From contig CAZCYV010000008.1 of assembly GCA_964503145.1 (NCBI GenBank), forward strand, positions 62,001 to 126,000: a DNA stretch of 64,000 nt. The letters are read 5' to 3'. Shown in pieces: positions 1-7,664 of the stretch. Position 1 is the first letter of the stretch. The number at the start of each line of letters is the position of its first letter. This DNA comes from RBG-16-57-11 sp964503145. GTDB taxonomy: Bacteria > Chloroflexota > Anaerolineae > Anaerolineales > UBA4823. The notes under the pieces are model-generated. The model saw only the letters and a program-made list of their open reading frames with translations, was not told the DNA's origin and did no database searches. The position numbers and the translations under genes were made by a program.

Positions 1-1
1 T

Positions 2-160
2 TTCATCGACGCCCGCGGAGACACCCCGCTGGCGCAGCAGTGGACTTGCCTGCACTACGGCGATTACGTGGCGTTTTACCTGGCGATGGCTTACGGGGTG
101 GATCCGACGCCGGTGGAAGCGATCGAGGGCTTCAAACAGGCGCTAAAAGAAGCGGGTTGA
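2..160 (+). CDS. Bifunctional phosphoglucose/phosphomannose isomerase, C-terminal end (partial)
   Basis: The first 52 codons of the window are the tail of a protein cut by the left edge. Visible segments GDTPLAQQW, HYGDYVAFYLA and VDPTPVEAIEGFK match the C-terminal SIS-domain end of bifunctional phosphoglucose/phosphomannose isomerases, which interconvert fructose-6-phosphate with glucose-6-phosphate or mannose-6-phosphate. The role fits the downstream sugar-nucleotide and polysaccharide genes, but with only the tail visible the catalytic residues cannot be checked. It converges on the minus-strand PAP2 gene and overlaps its end by about 29 bp. Confidence 0.75.
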   Translation, partial: FIDARGDTPLAQQWTCLHYGDYVAFYLAMAYGVDPTPVEAIEGFKQALKEAG

Positions 161-662
161 GACCGAGCAGGAGCAATCCCACCACCCCGCCCAACAGCGC
201 CCCCGCCAGCACATCCGAGAGGTAGTGCACCCCCATCGCCACCCGCGCCAGCATCACCAGCGGCGCCCAGATCGCCAGCAAGGCACCCAGCCAGGCTGGC
301 CCCAGGCCGATCGCCAGCACAGCCAGCAAGACGGCGCGCGCCGCATGTCCTGAAGGGAAGGAATGCGGGTCGGTCTTGCGGTACACCTGCCCCCAATCGC
401 CCTCCGGTCGGCGGCGGCGCACGGTCAGCTTAATCACAAAGACCGCCGCCGCGGTGATCACGATGGCAAAGATCCACACCAGCGCCCGCGAAGACCAGAA
501 TTCATCTCCCAGCCAGGCCAGCGGGATCAGCACCAGCAGCCAGAACCAGGAATCCCCCGAATGCGCCAGCACGATCCCTAGCGTGCGCAGCGGGCCGGGC
601 TTTTCCGCCACGCGCAGCTTGTGCGTCAGACGGGCATCTTGCTCGAGGATACTTCGAAGCAT
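132..662 (-). CDS. PAP2-family membrane phosphatase
   Basis: A 176-residue membrane protein of the type 2 phosphatidic acid phosphatase family. The three family signatures are present: KLTVRRRRP (C1), PSGH (C2) and ARVAMGVHYLSD with the C3 histidine and aspartate. Four to five hydrophobic segments surround them, so it should dephosphorylate a lipid phosphate at the outer face of the membrane. Undecaprenyl diphosphate recycling is plausible beside a polysaccharide locus but not shown. I chose the ATG at 662 because the longer frame up to 749 would overlap the upstream nucleotidyltransferase; it starts 13 bp after that gene's stop, so the two look co-transcribed. Confidence 0.85.
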   Translation of the reverse strand: MLRSILEQDARLTHKLRVAEKPGPLRTLGIVLAHSGDSWFWLLVLIPLAWLGDEFWSSRALVWIFAIVITAAAVFVIKLTVRRRRPEGDWGQVYRKTDPHSFPSGHAARAVLLAVLAIGLGPAWLGALLAIWAPLVMLARVAMGVHYLSDVLAGALLGGVVGLLLLGLNPLLLAPV

Positions 663-675
663 CGATGGCCGAGGG

Positions 676-1461
676 CTACGCAGCCGGCCGGACAGCCCGG
701 CGGGCGAGATCCGCACGCAATAATTCCAACTGGTGCGGCTTATCCACATCCATGCCGATCTCGGCGTACGGGCAAAGCAGCGCCCGACCGGTCAGCTTCA
801 CCCGCCGGGTAACGCGCTCGATCGCTCCCTCCAGGCTGATCCGCCGCAGCAGCAGGAGCAAGAGCGTGTCGTAGCCCAACAGCGCCGCCTGCTTGAACAC
901 GTTCTTGCGGGCGGCGATGATGCGCTCCCACAGTTCGTCGTTGCCGGTGACGGTCATGGCGCGCACCACGTTCAGGTCGCCGCCGCACACCTCGACGTCT
1001 TTCAGGCGGGTGTAGGAGCGCTTCGAGCCGGGGAAGCGCGCCTCCATCACCTGGCGGGTGATCACGTTGTAATACACGTCTTCATCGGTCTGCATGGCCG
1101 TGCGCACCACCCAATCGACGTGCTCCGGCAAGATGGCAGGGATATCCGCCGAGACCACTGCCACATGATCTGCAACCGGATTGATTTCCAACACTTTCCT
1201 GACGCCGCAGCGGATGTTCTGCAGGATACTGCCTTCGCTGGGGGTGAACGCGGCGATCTTGGCGCTGTGAATCCCGCTGCTCGCCTCCAGCCCAATGACC
1301 ACCACCCGCTCGATGGTTTGCGCCCCGTCCAGCGCGTCCAGCACCCACTGCGCCATCGGCTTGCCCGCCACATCCAGCAGGGCCTTCGGCGCGCCCTGGG
1401 TGTAAGGGTACAGGGGCTCATCCGGCCCCGGAACGCCGCCCGCGATCACAATCGCATCCAT
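676..1461 (-). CDS. Nucleotidyltransferase (MobA-like NTP transferase)
   Basis: A 261-residue protein with a MobA/CofC-type nucleotidyltransferase fold. The N-terminus MDAIVIAGGVPGPDE followed by APKALLDVAGKPM is the usual nucleotide-binding start with the conserved lysine, and VVSADIPAI supplies the metal-binding acidic motif. Such enzymes transfer NMP to a phosphorylated acceptor (sugar phosphate, molybdopterin or similar). The acceptor cannot be told from sequence. The C-terminal third (RKNVFKQAALLGYDTLLLLLLRR) is unlike sugar pyrophosphorylases. It lies upstream of the PAP2 gene and downstream of the gene ending at 1482, in the same direction. Confidence 0.75.
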   Translation of the reverse strand: MDAIVIAGGVPGPDEPLYPYTQGAPKALLDVAGKPMAQWVLDALDGAQTIERVVVIGLEASSGIHSAKIAAFTPSEGSILQNIRCGVRKVLEINPVADHVAVVSADIPAILPEHVDWVVRTAMQTDEDVYYNVITRQVMEARFPGSKRSYTRLKDVEVCGGDLNVVRAMTVTGNDELWERIIAARKNVFKQAALLGYDTLLLLLLRRISLEGAIERVTRRVKLTGRALLCPYAEIGMDVDKPHQLELLRADLARRAVRPAA

Positions 1462-1481
1462 CGCTCGACCACTCCCTGTTG

Positions 1482-2390
1482 TCAGTCATTCAACTGCTGG
1501 AGTTGCGGTTCGAAACCCAGGCGCTCCAGCAATTCGAGCAACTCTTCTTTGGAAAGTTTGCGCCGCTTGCCCGAGACGGCAATCAGCGCCGCCTCCATCA
1601 TGTTCGTGCCGAAGGAGCGACCATCCAGCACCGGCGTGCTGGTGACCAGGTACTTCACCCCGGCCTGGCGAAAGGTCTCCACATCTGCCGGGGTGGTGGT
1701 GTTGGTGGCGATGACCTTGCCTTCCAGGCGCTCGGGCATGTGGCGCTTGATGTAATGGCAATCGCCAGCGATCACCGTAGCCCACTGATAATAGGACTCC
1801 CATTTGGGGACGCGCTTCTCCTGCTTTTCGCCGGTCGGATAGACCCATTCGAATGGCAGCCGTCCGACCACGGGCATCAGCAGCGCCGCCAGCCGCTTGA
1901 GGCTCTTTTCAGAGCGCACCGGGATCGGCAGCCCCAACCCGAACATCAGGTCGCCGAACACGCATTCATACCCGGCATCGAGGAAGGACTTCGACATGCC
2001 CCAGCGGTCGGCGCCGCCGGTCATCAACACCTTTTTACCCAGCCGATTCACGTAATCGCCGATGCAGCGGTCGATGAACGGCGCAAGCTGATTCTCCAGG
2101 GTGTTCTTCAGCCCGGCGCCATCGACGACGGGCGTCTGCCTGACAAAGCGCACCATCGGATGCACCGAATACAGCGGGTACCATTTGTCATCCACCTGCA
2201 GCCCCAAATCGGCGCCGCCCACCCCAAAGGCGTCCACCTTGCCGTCCAGTTCTTTGTAGAGCTGGGCGGCCTTTTCCATGTCGCCGTCGGTGCCGATGCG
2301 CTCGATGGACACCTTCTCCCCCAGCAACTCCACCACCACGGTTTTGTTGCGACTGGATGAGCCAATACTGATGCTGACCGCTCGCTTCAT
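1482..2390 (-). CDS. Conserved protein of the family often labelled quinate 5-dehydrogenase
   Basis: A 302-residue cytosolic protein starting MKRAVSISIGSSSRNK, with GTDGDMEKAAQLYKEL and KVDAFGVGGADLGLQ. I recognise it as the conserved bacterial family that databases often name quinate 5-dehydrogenase; I know of no solid biochemistry behind that name. An in-frame extension to 2474 exists, but the start at 2390 is preceded by a strong Shine-Dalgarno sequence (AAAGGAG about 8 nt upstream), which decides it. It is divergent from ilvE, and a 12-bp palindrome (2453-2464) lies between them. Confidence 0.6.
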   Translation of the reverse strand: MKRAVSISIGSSSRNKTVVVELLGEKVSIERIGTDGDMEKAAQLYKELDGKVDAFGVGGADLGLQVDDKWYPLYSVHPMVRFVRQTPVVDGAGLKNTLENQLAPFIDRCIGDYVNRLGKKVLMTGGADRWGMSKSFLDAGYECVFGDLMFGLGLPIPVRSEKSLKRLAALLMPVVGRLPFEWVYPTGEKQEKRVPKWESYYQWATVIAGDCHYIKRHMPERLEGKVIATNTTTPADVETFRQAGVKYLVTSTPVLDGRSFGTNMMEAALIAVSGKRRKLSKEELLELLERLGFEPQLQQLND

Positions 2391-2452
2391 CCAGTTTTCT
2401 CCTTTCACTTTGATTAATTTTATGCCCGCCTTAGGCCTGGCGCGGGATATTC

Positions 2453-2464
2453 CGAGTATACTCG
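2453..2464. promoter_or_regulatory. Perfect 12-bp palindrome between divergent genes
   Basis: CGAGTATACTCG reads the same on both strands. It sits 63 bp from the start of the minus-strand gene (2390) and 128 bp from ilvE. It contains TATACT, which could be a -10 element for the leftward gene, or the palindrome could bind a dimeric regulator. Only the symmetry is observed. Confidence 0.35.
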
Positions 2465-2527
2465 CAATCAGCAATTTTCGACACCCTGCGCAGCCACCGC
2501 CGCCAGCAGGCGAGCGGCGTTTCCGGG

Positions 2528-2536
2528 TGTTATAAT
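2528..2536 (+). promoter_or_regulatory. Extended -10 promoter for ilvE
   Basis: TGTTATAAT is a perfect -10 hexamer with an extended TGn element. No good -35 is seen at the expected spacing. Transcription would start near 2543, leaving a leader of about 50 nt before the ilvE ribosome binding site. Confidence 0.6.
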
Positions 2537-2591
2537 CTTGCAGTCGCTATATATCTTAACAACCGAGCAGCCAAAAGGAGGTGGCATCAGC

Positions 2592-3536
2592 ATGGACCTT
2601 CCGAAATTTGCGTTCTTTGGTGGCAAAATCGTGCCCTATGCCGAGGCGAAAGTCGGCGTCTTGACGCACGCGCTGAACTACGGCACGGCCGCGTTTGGTG
2701 GAATGCGCGCTTATTGGAACGCTGAAGACGAAGAGTTGAACATTTTTCGGCCGCTGGACCACTTCCAGCGCTTTTTGAACTCCAGCCGACTGATCATGAT
2801 CGAGCTGGAATATACGCCGCAGGAGCTGACCGATCTGACCGTCGCGTTGCTGCGCGCTGAGGGCTACCGGTGCAACGTGTACATCCGCCCCCTGGCGTTC
2901 AAGGCCGATGAATCGATCGGCGTGCGCCTGCACAACCTGCGCGACGAACTCTCCATCGTGGCGGTGCCCTTCGAGCGCTACGTGGCCAACGACACCAACG
3001 CCCATGTCACCTTCTCCGCCTGGCGGCGGGTGGACGACAACATGATCCCGGCCAGGGGCAAGATCAGCGGCGCCTACGCCAACTCCGCCTTTATCAAGAC
3101 GGACGCCGCGCTGGCAGGGTTCGACGAGGCGCTGGTGCTCACCCAGGAGGGGCACGTTTCGGAAGGCAGCGCGATGAACATCTTTATGCTGCGCGACGGC
3201 GTGGTGGTCACGCCGCCGATCACCGAGAACATCCTGGAAGGCATCACCCGCCGCACGGTGATCGAATTGCTGCGCCAGGAATTGGGCATGACGGTGGTCG
3301 AGCGCCCCATCGACCGCACCGAGGTCTATCTGTGCGACGAATTCTTCATGACCGGCACCGCTGCCCAGATCACGGCGGTTACTCGGGTGGATCACCGCCC
3401 CATCGGTTCGGGTGAAATGGGCCCGGTCACCGGGCAACTGCGTCAACTTTTTGAACAGGTTGTTTACGGACGGCATCCCAAATACCGCCACTGGATCACG
3501 CCGGTGTACGCCCAGGCAGCCGAAAAGGCCGCCTGA
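2592..3536 (+). CDS. ilvE: Branched-chain amino acid aminotransferase
   Basis: A 314-residue fold-type IV PLP aminotransferase that makes Val, Leu and Ile from their 2-oxo acids with glutamate. HALNYGTAAFGGMRAYW is the conserved N-terminal block, the PLP lysine is K157 in ARGKISGAYANS, and EGSAMNIFMLRDGVVVTPP and GITRRTVIELL are the usual C-terminal motifs. Length fits the IlvE family. The frame runs back to 2538, but the ATG at 2592 follows AAAAGGAGGTGG at good spacing and is preferred. It has its own promoter and is monocistronic in appearance; the next gene is 144 bp away. Confidence 0.93.
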   Translation: MDLPKFAFFGGKIVPYAEAKVGVLTHALNYGTAAFGGMRAYWNAEDEELNIFRPLDHFQRFLNSSRLIMIELEYTPQELTDLTVALLRAEGYRCNVYIRPLAFKADESIGVRLHNLRDELSIVAVPFERYVANDTNAHVTFSAWRRVDDNMIPARGKISGAYANSAFIKTDAALAGFDEALVLTQEGHVSEGSAMNIFMLRDGVVVTPPITENILEGITRRTVIELLRQELGMTVVERPIDRTEVYLCDEFFMTGTAAQITAVTRVDHRPIGSGEMGPVTGQLRQLFEQVVYGRHPKYRHWITPVYAQAAEKAA

Positions 3537-3591
3537 GACATTCCGGCGCTTGTCCAGGGTTTCCTGCCGCGTCCGCTATCCGGTGATTCTG

Positions 3592-3626
3592 GCGCGCTGC
3601 GCTCAGGCATAACCTTTGCAGCGCGC
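3592..3626 (+). terminator. GC-rich hairpin after ilvE
   Basis: A 9-bp perfect inverted repeat, GCGCGCTGC (3592-3600) with GCAGCGCGC (3618-3626), has a 17-nt loop. No T tract follows, so it is at best a weak or Rho-assisted terminator. Confidence 0.35.
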
Positions 3627-3680
3627 AGTATCGCACTCTTTGCGCACGCCCATTCGGTTGGAAGGGCGGAGCGCGCCAGT

Positions 3681-4961
3681 ATGATTTCACCTCCTATGAG
3701 CGTCTCATCCATGAGTGTCTCATCCATCAGCGCCTCAACTCAGGCCGAACCGCTGCTGACCTGCCTCCGCCTGGAGCCGGAAGCGCAGAAGCTGGCCAGC
3801 CTCCAGGCGCTGAGCGCCGCCGACTGGCAGGCGGCGATCGAGCAGGCGCGCCGCTACGACGTGGTGGCGCTCTTGTTCTGGCAGGTCAGGAAACTGGCCG
3901 AGCAGATCAACCTGCCGCCGGCCGACTGGCAGGCGTTGCACGCCAGCTTCGTGGGCGGCATGGGCCGCAGCCTGCTGCTGTATCGCCACCTGGCCGAAAT
4001 CCTGCGCCGCCTGGCGGCGGAGGCTGCGCCGGTGATCCTGCTCAAGGGGCTGCACCTGGCGAAATGGGTTTACCCCGAGGCAGCCCTGCGCCCGATGGCG
4101 GATATCGACCTGCTCCTGCGCCAGGAGCACCTGCCCCGCGCCGCCGAAGCCTTGCGCGGGTTGGGCTATGACTACCTGCGGGAATTCAAGCTCAGCCGCG
4201 AGCTGCGCCGGCACCAGCATATCCCGCCCCTGTGCCAGCCGGGAAAGGCGCCGGTGGAGCTGCACTGGCACATCGTCGAGCCGGGCAGCCGGCCAAAGGT
4301 GGACCTGGAGGGGCTGTGGGCCAGAGCGCAGCCTGTGGAGGTGGGCGGCGCGCCGGCGCTGGTGCTCTCGCCGGAGGATCTGCTGCTGCACCTGAGCCTG
4401 CACCTGCAGCAGCACGAGCTGAGGGAGGGGCTGAAGCGGCTGTACGATGTCGCCGCGCTGACGTCGGCAGCCGGGGAGCAGATGGATTGGGCGCAAGCGC
4501 AAAGCCGCGCCGCGGCCTGGGGCTGCCGCAAGAGCCTGTTCCTGGCGCTGCACCTGGCACGGGCGCTGCTGAATGCGCCTGTGCCGCAGGAGGTGCTGGA
4601 GCGGCTGCGCCCGGACGATTTCACGGCGCAGCTCGACGCCCTGGCGCAGGAGCGGGCGCTGAGCCTGCGCCTGGCGCCGCCGGAGCTGCACCCCGACCTG
4701 GCGCGCCTGCGCCGCAGCCGCCCTTTGCGCGCCAAGGCCGCCGCGCTCTTCGACGCCTTGTTCCCTTATCCAGAGTATGTAGCGGCGAAATACTCGCTGG
4801 AACCCGGCTCGAAGAAGGTGTACTGGTACTATCTGGTGCGGCTGAAGGACCTGGCGCGGCGCTACGGCTGGCAGTTCTGGCGCGTGGTGCGCAGCGAAGA
4901 GGGGATAGCGGCGCTGGCGGCCAGGGAGAACGCGCTCAGCGATTGGTGGGTGGGGGGTTAG
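3681..4961 (+). CDS. PF14907-type nucleotidyltransferase-like protein
   Basis: A 426-residue protein. The core ILLKGLHLAKWVYPEAALRP followed by MADIDLLL is the hallmark of the uncharacterised nucleotidyltransferase family PF14907, with D-x-D as the likely metal site; LVLSPEDLLLHLSLHL is the second conserved block. Such proteins recur in polysaccharide and peptide-modification clusters; the substrate is unknown. The N-terminus is encoded by a tandem 15-bp repeat giving MSVSS-MSVSS-ISAST, so ATGs at 3681, 3696 and 3711 are all possible starts. It is the first gene of the polysaccharide cluster and has the high GC of the host backbone. Confidence 0.7.
   Translation: MISPPMSVSSMSVSSISASTQAEPLLTCLRLEPEAQKLASLQALSAADWQAAIEQARRYDVVALLFWQVRKLAEQINLPPADWQALHASFVGGMGRSLLLYRHLAEILRRLAAEAAPVILLKGLHLAKWVYPEAALRPMADIDLLLRQEHLPRAAEALRGLGYDYLREFKLSRELRRHQHIPPLCQPGKAPVELHWHIVEPGSRPKVDLEGLWARAQPVEVGGAPALVLSPEDLLLHLSLHLQQHELREGLKRLYDVAALTSAAGEQMDWAQAQSRAAAWGCRKSLFLALHLARALLNAPVPQEVLERLRPDDFTAQLDALAQERALSLRLAPPELHPDLARLRRSRPLRAKAAALFDALFPYPEYVAAKYSLEPGSKKVYWYYLVRLKDLARRYGWQFWRVVRSEEGIAALAARENALSDWWVGG
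3696..3740 (+). repeat. Tandem 15-bp repeat at a gene start
   Basis: ATGAGCGTCTCATCC is followed directly by ATGAGTGTCTCATCC and a more diverged third unit ATCAGCGCCTCAACT. The array sits in the first codons of the PF14907 gene and duplicates an in-frame ATG. Confidence 0.75.
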
Positions 4962-5114
4962 GGCAGCAATTTGGACGACTCGGCCGGTCCTGACCAACAG
5001 TCTCTGGCGACCAAGCAGGTGTACAGTGGCGCATGGATGTACAGACACGGTATAAAAATTTAACCCCTCATTTCTTGGATTATCTGGCAAGCCGGGTTCG
5101 TTACCATAAAGTTT

Positions 5115-5843
5115 ATGAGCAACGGTTCCATATTGGACGATCACAAAAGTTACTACAATGAGCGTTGGCAACACGCTGATTTCATCAACTCATTAAAGCT
5201 TGAGCGATGTATTGCTATCCTGGAATCTATAAGAGCACTTTCCTTGTTTCAGCCCAGAATTATCGATCTGGGGTGCGGCACAGGTTGGTTCACTTCTATC
5301 TTGGCTCAAATTGGGCCAACTGTTGGGGTAGATTTATCTGATGTAGCTATAGAAGCAGCCAGACAGAAATACCCTCATGTAAAGTTCATTCAAGCAGACT
5401 TGCGAAATTGGGATCACAACAGATTTGGTCAATACGATCTGGTTATCAGTCAAGAGGTTATCGAGCACTTTGATGCTCAGGATGCGTATTTGCAACTGGC
5501 TTTTGAATTATTGCGCCCAGAAGGTCATTTAATCTTGACCACCCCAAACGCAAAAACATTCGAAGCAATGCCCAGAGAGCAAAGGGAATCCTGGTCAGGC
5601 CAGCCGGTTGAAAACTTGTTGAACGCAATAGAACTCCGAAAACTTGCCGAGTCTTATTTTGAAATTATTTCTATACGATCGATTATCCCCGCATTTGGCT
5701 CGAAAGGGATCTACCGGCTCTTTAGCTCAGTGCGAATCAAAAATTTAGCGCAGTCGTTAGGTCTGAGCAACTTTATGAAATCATTGCGCTTACGCATGGG
5801 GCTGGGCTTGCATCTTGTCATGGTTGGGAAAAAGAAGTCTTAA
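5115..5843 (+). CDS. Class I SAM-dependent methyltransferase
   Basis: A 242-residue methyltransferase. IIDLGCGTGWFTSILA is the SAM-binding motif I, VGVDLSDVAIEAARQKYP motif II, and YDLVISQEVIEHFDAQD with LRPEGHLILTTPN complete the methyltransferase 11/23 fold. It probably methylates a sugar or lipid-linked intermediate, inferred only from its position before a flippase and glycosyltransferases. It is the first gene of the low-GC island. The 153-bp gap upstream holds a TATAAA-like box near 5051 but no convincing promoter. Confidence 0.8.
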   Translation: MSNGSILDDHKSYYNERWQHADFINSLKLERCIAILESIRALSLFQPRIIDLGCGTGWFTSILAQIGPTVGVDLSDVAIEAARQKYPHVKFIQADLRNWDHNRFGQYDLVISQEVIEHFDAQDAYLQLAFELLRPEGHLILTTPNAKTFEAMPREQRESWSGQPVENLLNAIELRKLAESYFEIISIRSIIPAFGSKGIYRLFSSVRIKNLAQSLGLSNFMKSLRLRMGLGLHLVMVGKKKS

Positions 5844-5887
5844 GTTTTACCAAGAATCTAAATAGCAAGCAGAAACCGCTTTCAGCC

Positions 5888-7408
5888 TTGAACGATTCCT
5901 CTGACATAAAACAAGAAAAATCACTGGGAGACAAAGTCGTCCATAGTGGGGCTTGGATTTACGGGCGCAATATCGTCACCAGCCTGATCAACCTGGGGGT
6001 GATGGCAATTTTGGCGCGCCAGCTTACACCGGCCGATTTTGGGCTGGTGGCGTTGGCACAGGTTCTGTTACGGTTCATTGTGATCCTCTCCGAAGGGGGT
6101 ATAGGTGAATTTATCATATCAGATAACCAAGAAGGAAAAGAAAAGAGAGTTCATGCAGCCTTCTGGTTGAACCTGGTATTTTCCAGTGGGGTCGTTCTGA
6201 TAGGATTATTGGCCCTGCCATGGATTACCAGATTTTATGTTGAACCGGGTCTGAGTATCATCTTGATCCTATTAGCTTTGCGCTATCTGATGGCACAGGT
6301 CACAACTGTGCCCTACTCTTTGGTGCGAAAAGACCTGCGCTACAAAGCGTTAGTAATGATTGATTCGGTGATTGAAATCGCATCATCATTGATAAGCGTT
6401 GTTCTGGCTTTAACCGGTTGGGGCGCGCTGAGCTTAGTCATTCCTGGAGTCTTGTTAGAGCCGTTACGCCTGGTATGCTTCATGTACGCCGCCCGTTGGA
6501 GGCCCAAACTACATCTTTACATCTCCGAATGGAGTGGGGTTTTTAACTATTCCGCAAAAATTATTGTGGGTTCACTGGCAACCGCTATTGGAGCAGAAGG
6601 GGACACGCTGGTCATTGGTAAGACTTTAGGGGTTCAGAGTCTGGGACTCTACAATATGGCATGGGTTTCTGCGAACATGGTGCACCGAAACCTGGTTTCG
6701 CCAATTTCAAGCGTTGCCCTTCCGGCGTATTCCTCGCTCGCGCAGAACATCGACCGGATGAAATCTGCACTCTACAAGATGGTGCGCCTCTTGTCTGCAG
6801 CCAGCTTCCCGTTGCTGATCGGCTTATTTGTTATTGCGGACCTGTTTATCTTGACGATCTATGGGCCACAGTGGGAGGCTTCGATCACACCGTTGCGAAT
6901 CTTAATCATCTACGCATTACGATATGCGATCGGGTCGCCTGCCAATGCGATCTTTTATGCAGCCAAACGGCCGGATATTCCGATGAAATTCGGCCTGGCA
7001 TTTGTGCCCTTTTATTTAACCTGTCTCTTCATCGGCAGTATCTATGGAATTGTTGGAGTGGCTGTGGGGGTTACAGTAGCCCGAACCGTCTTTGGTTTGA
7101 TGCAACTGAATGCTAGCGCTAAATTAGCGGGTAGCGATCTTGGGGCAGTTCTACGCCAAACAGCGCCAGCTTTTATGGCTGCTTGCTGCATGGGTGTAGT
7201 CGTAGCATTGTTTAGGATTGTCCTAGCGCGATTTGATTTATCTAACATTGTCGAATTAGCTATCCTGGTTATTCTTGGTGGTGTGACATATTTTGTTTTG
7301 CTCGCGATTATTTTTCGCCGCATTTTAGAGGATTTACTTACATTGATCGATTCTTTTTCGCCGCGTTTAGGTATATCAACCAGGCGATTGTTTGCATTTC
7401 GTTCGTAA
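5888..7408 (+). CDS. Wzx-type polysaccharide flippase (MOP superfamily)
   Basis: A 506-residue polytopic membrane protein. The N-terminus GAWIYGRNIVTSLINLGVMAILARQLTPADFGLVALAQ is, in overlapping blocks, the standard opening of oligosaccharide flippases of the WzxC/lipopolysaccharide biosynthesis type, followed by some 12-14 hydrophobic segments. It should move undecaprenyl-linked repeat units across the membrane. The only upstream start in frame is TTG at 5888, with a weak ribosome binding site. A second, fragmentary flippase C-terminus lies just downstream (7435-7569). Confidence 0.85.
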   Translation: MNDSSDIKQEKSLGDKVVHSGAWIYGRNIVTSLINLGVMAILARQLTPADFGLVALAQVLLRFIVILSEGGIGEFIISDNQEGKEKRVHAAFWLNLVFSSGVVLIGLLALPWITRFYVEPGLSIILILLALRYLMAQVTTVPYSLVRKDLRYKALVMIDSVIEIASSLISVVLALTGWGALSLVIPGVLLEPLRLVCFMYAARWRPKLHLYISEWSGVFNYSAKIIVGSLATAIGAEGDTLVIGKTLGVQSLGLYNMAWVSANMVHRNLVSPISSVALPAYSSLAQNIDRMKSALYKMVRLLSAASFPLLIGLFVIADLFILTIYGPQWEASITPLRILIIYALRYAIGSPANAIFYAAKRPDIPMKFGLAFVPFYLTCLFIGSIYGIVGVAVGVTVARTVFGLMQLNASAKLAGSDLGAVLRQTAPAFMAACCMGVVVALFRIVLARFDLSNIVELAILVILGGVTYFVLLAIIFRRILEDLLTLIDSFSPRLGISTRRLFAFRS

Positions 7409-7434
7409 CAAATTTCGATTGTCGCACTTTGTAG

Positions 7435-7569
7435 GCGAAAAATAAACCATATCGTTTTGGATGGCGTATTTTACCTAGCTCCAAGTTTATTTTCAGAGGA
7501 CTGTTGGATGATTTGATTTCAATGTTGGATGCCTTTTTCAACCCGTTTAGGCGCCGCCTCTCAATGTAA
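7435..7569 (+). pseudogene. Remnant of a second flippase C-terminus
   Basis: In another frame from the flippase, an open stretch ends FIFRGLLDDLISMLDAFF then NPFRRRL. This parallels the intact flippase's own tail (IIFRRILEDLLTLIDSFSP) position by position. No start codon or rest of the gene is present, so it looks like the 3' end left after gene replacement. The remaining bases to 7664 are AT-rich and show nothing else. Confidence 0.55.
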
Positions 7570-7664
7570 GATTAATTTCAGGGTTTGAACTACAGGTTGT
7601 TTCAAAAACAAATCTGTTGTAAATTTCGAATTTTTTCGTGAAGATTAGGGAATTCTCATAAGTA

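Noticed and set aside
733..1755. 340-codon plus-strand frame over the nucleotidyltransferase
   Set aside because: His/Arg/Gln-rich shadow of minus-strand genes with recognised motifs.
3698..3740. Possible CRISPR-like or IS-end repeat
   Set aside because: Units are adjacent with no spacers, lie in a reading frame and have no inverted partner; no CRISPR array, transposase or integrase gene was seen anywhere in the window.
5021..5043. Repeated TGTACA near 5.0 kb as a regulator site
   Set aside because: Only two copies 17 bp apart, not placed on a convincing promoter; too little to call.
3735..5174. 479-codon open frame on the minus strand
   Set aside because: It lies opposite the PF14907 gene; its translation is rich in Gln, Arg, Val and His in the way of GC-rich antisense frames and shows no domain.
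7338..7541. 67-codon minus-strand frame in the AT-rich gap
   Set aside because: It has no ribosome binding site and covers the flippase tail and remnant, which explain the sequence better.
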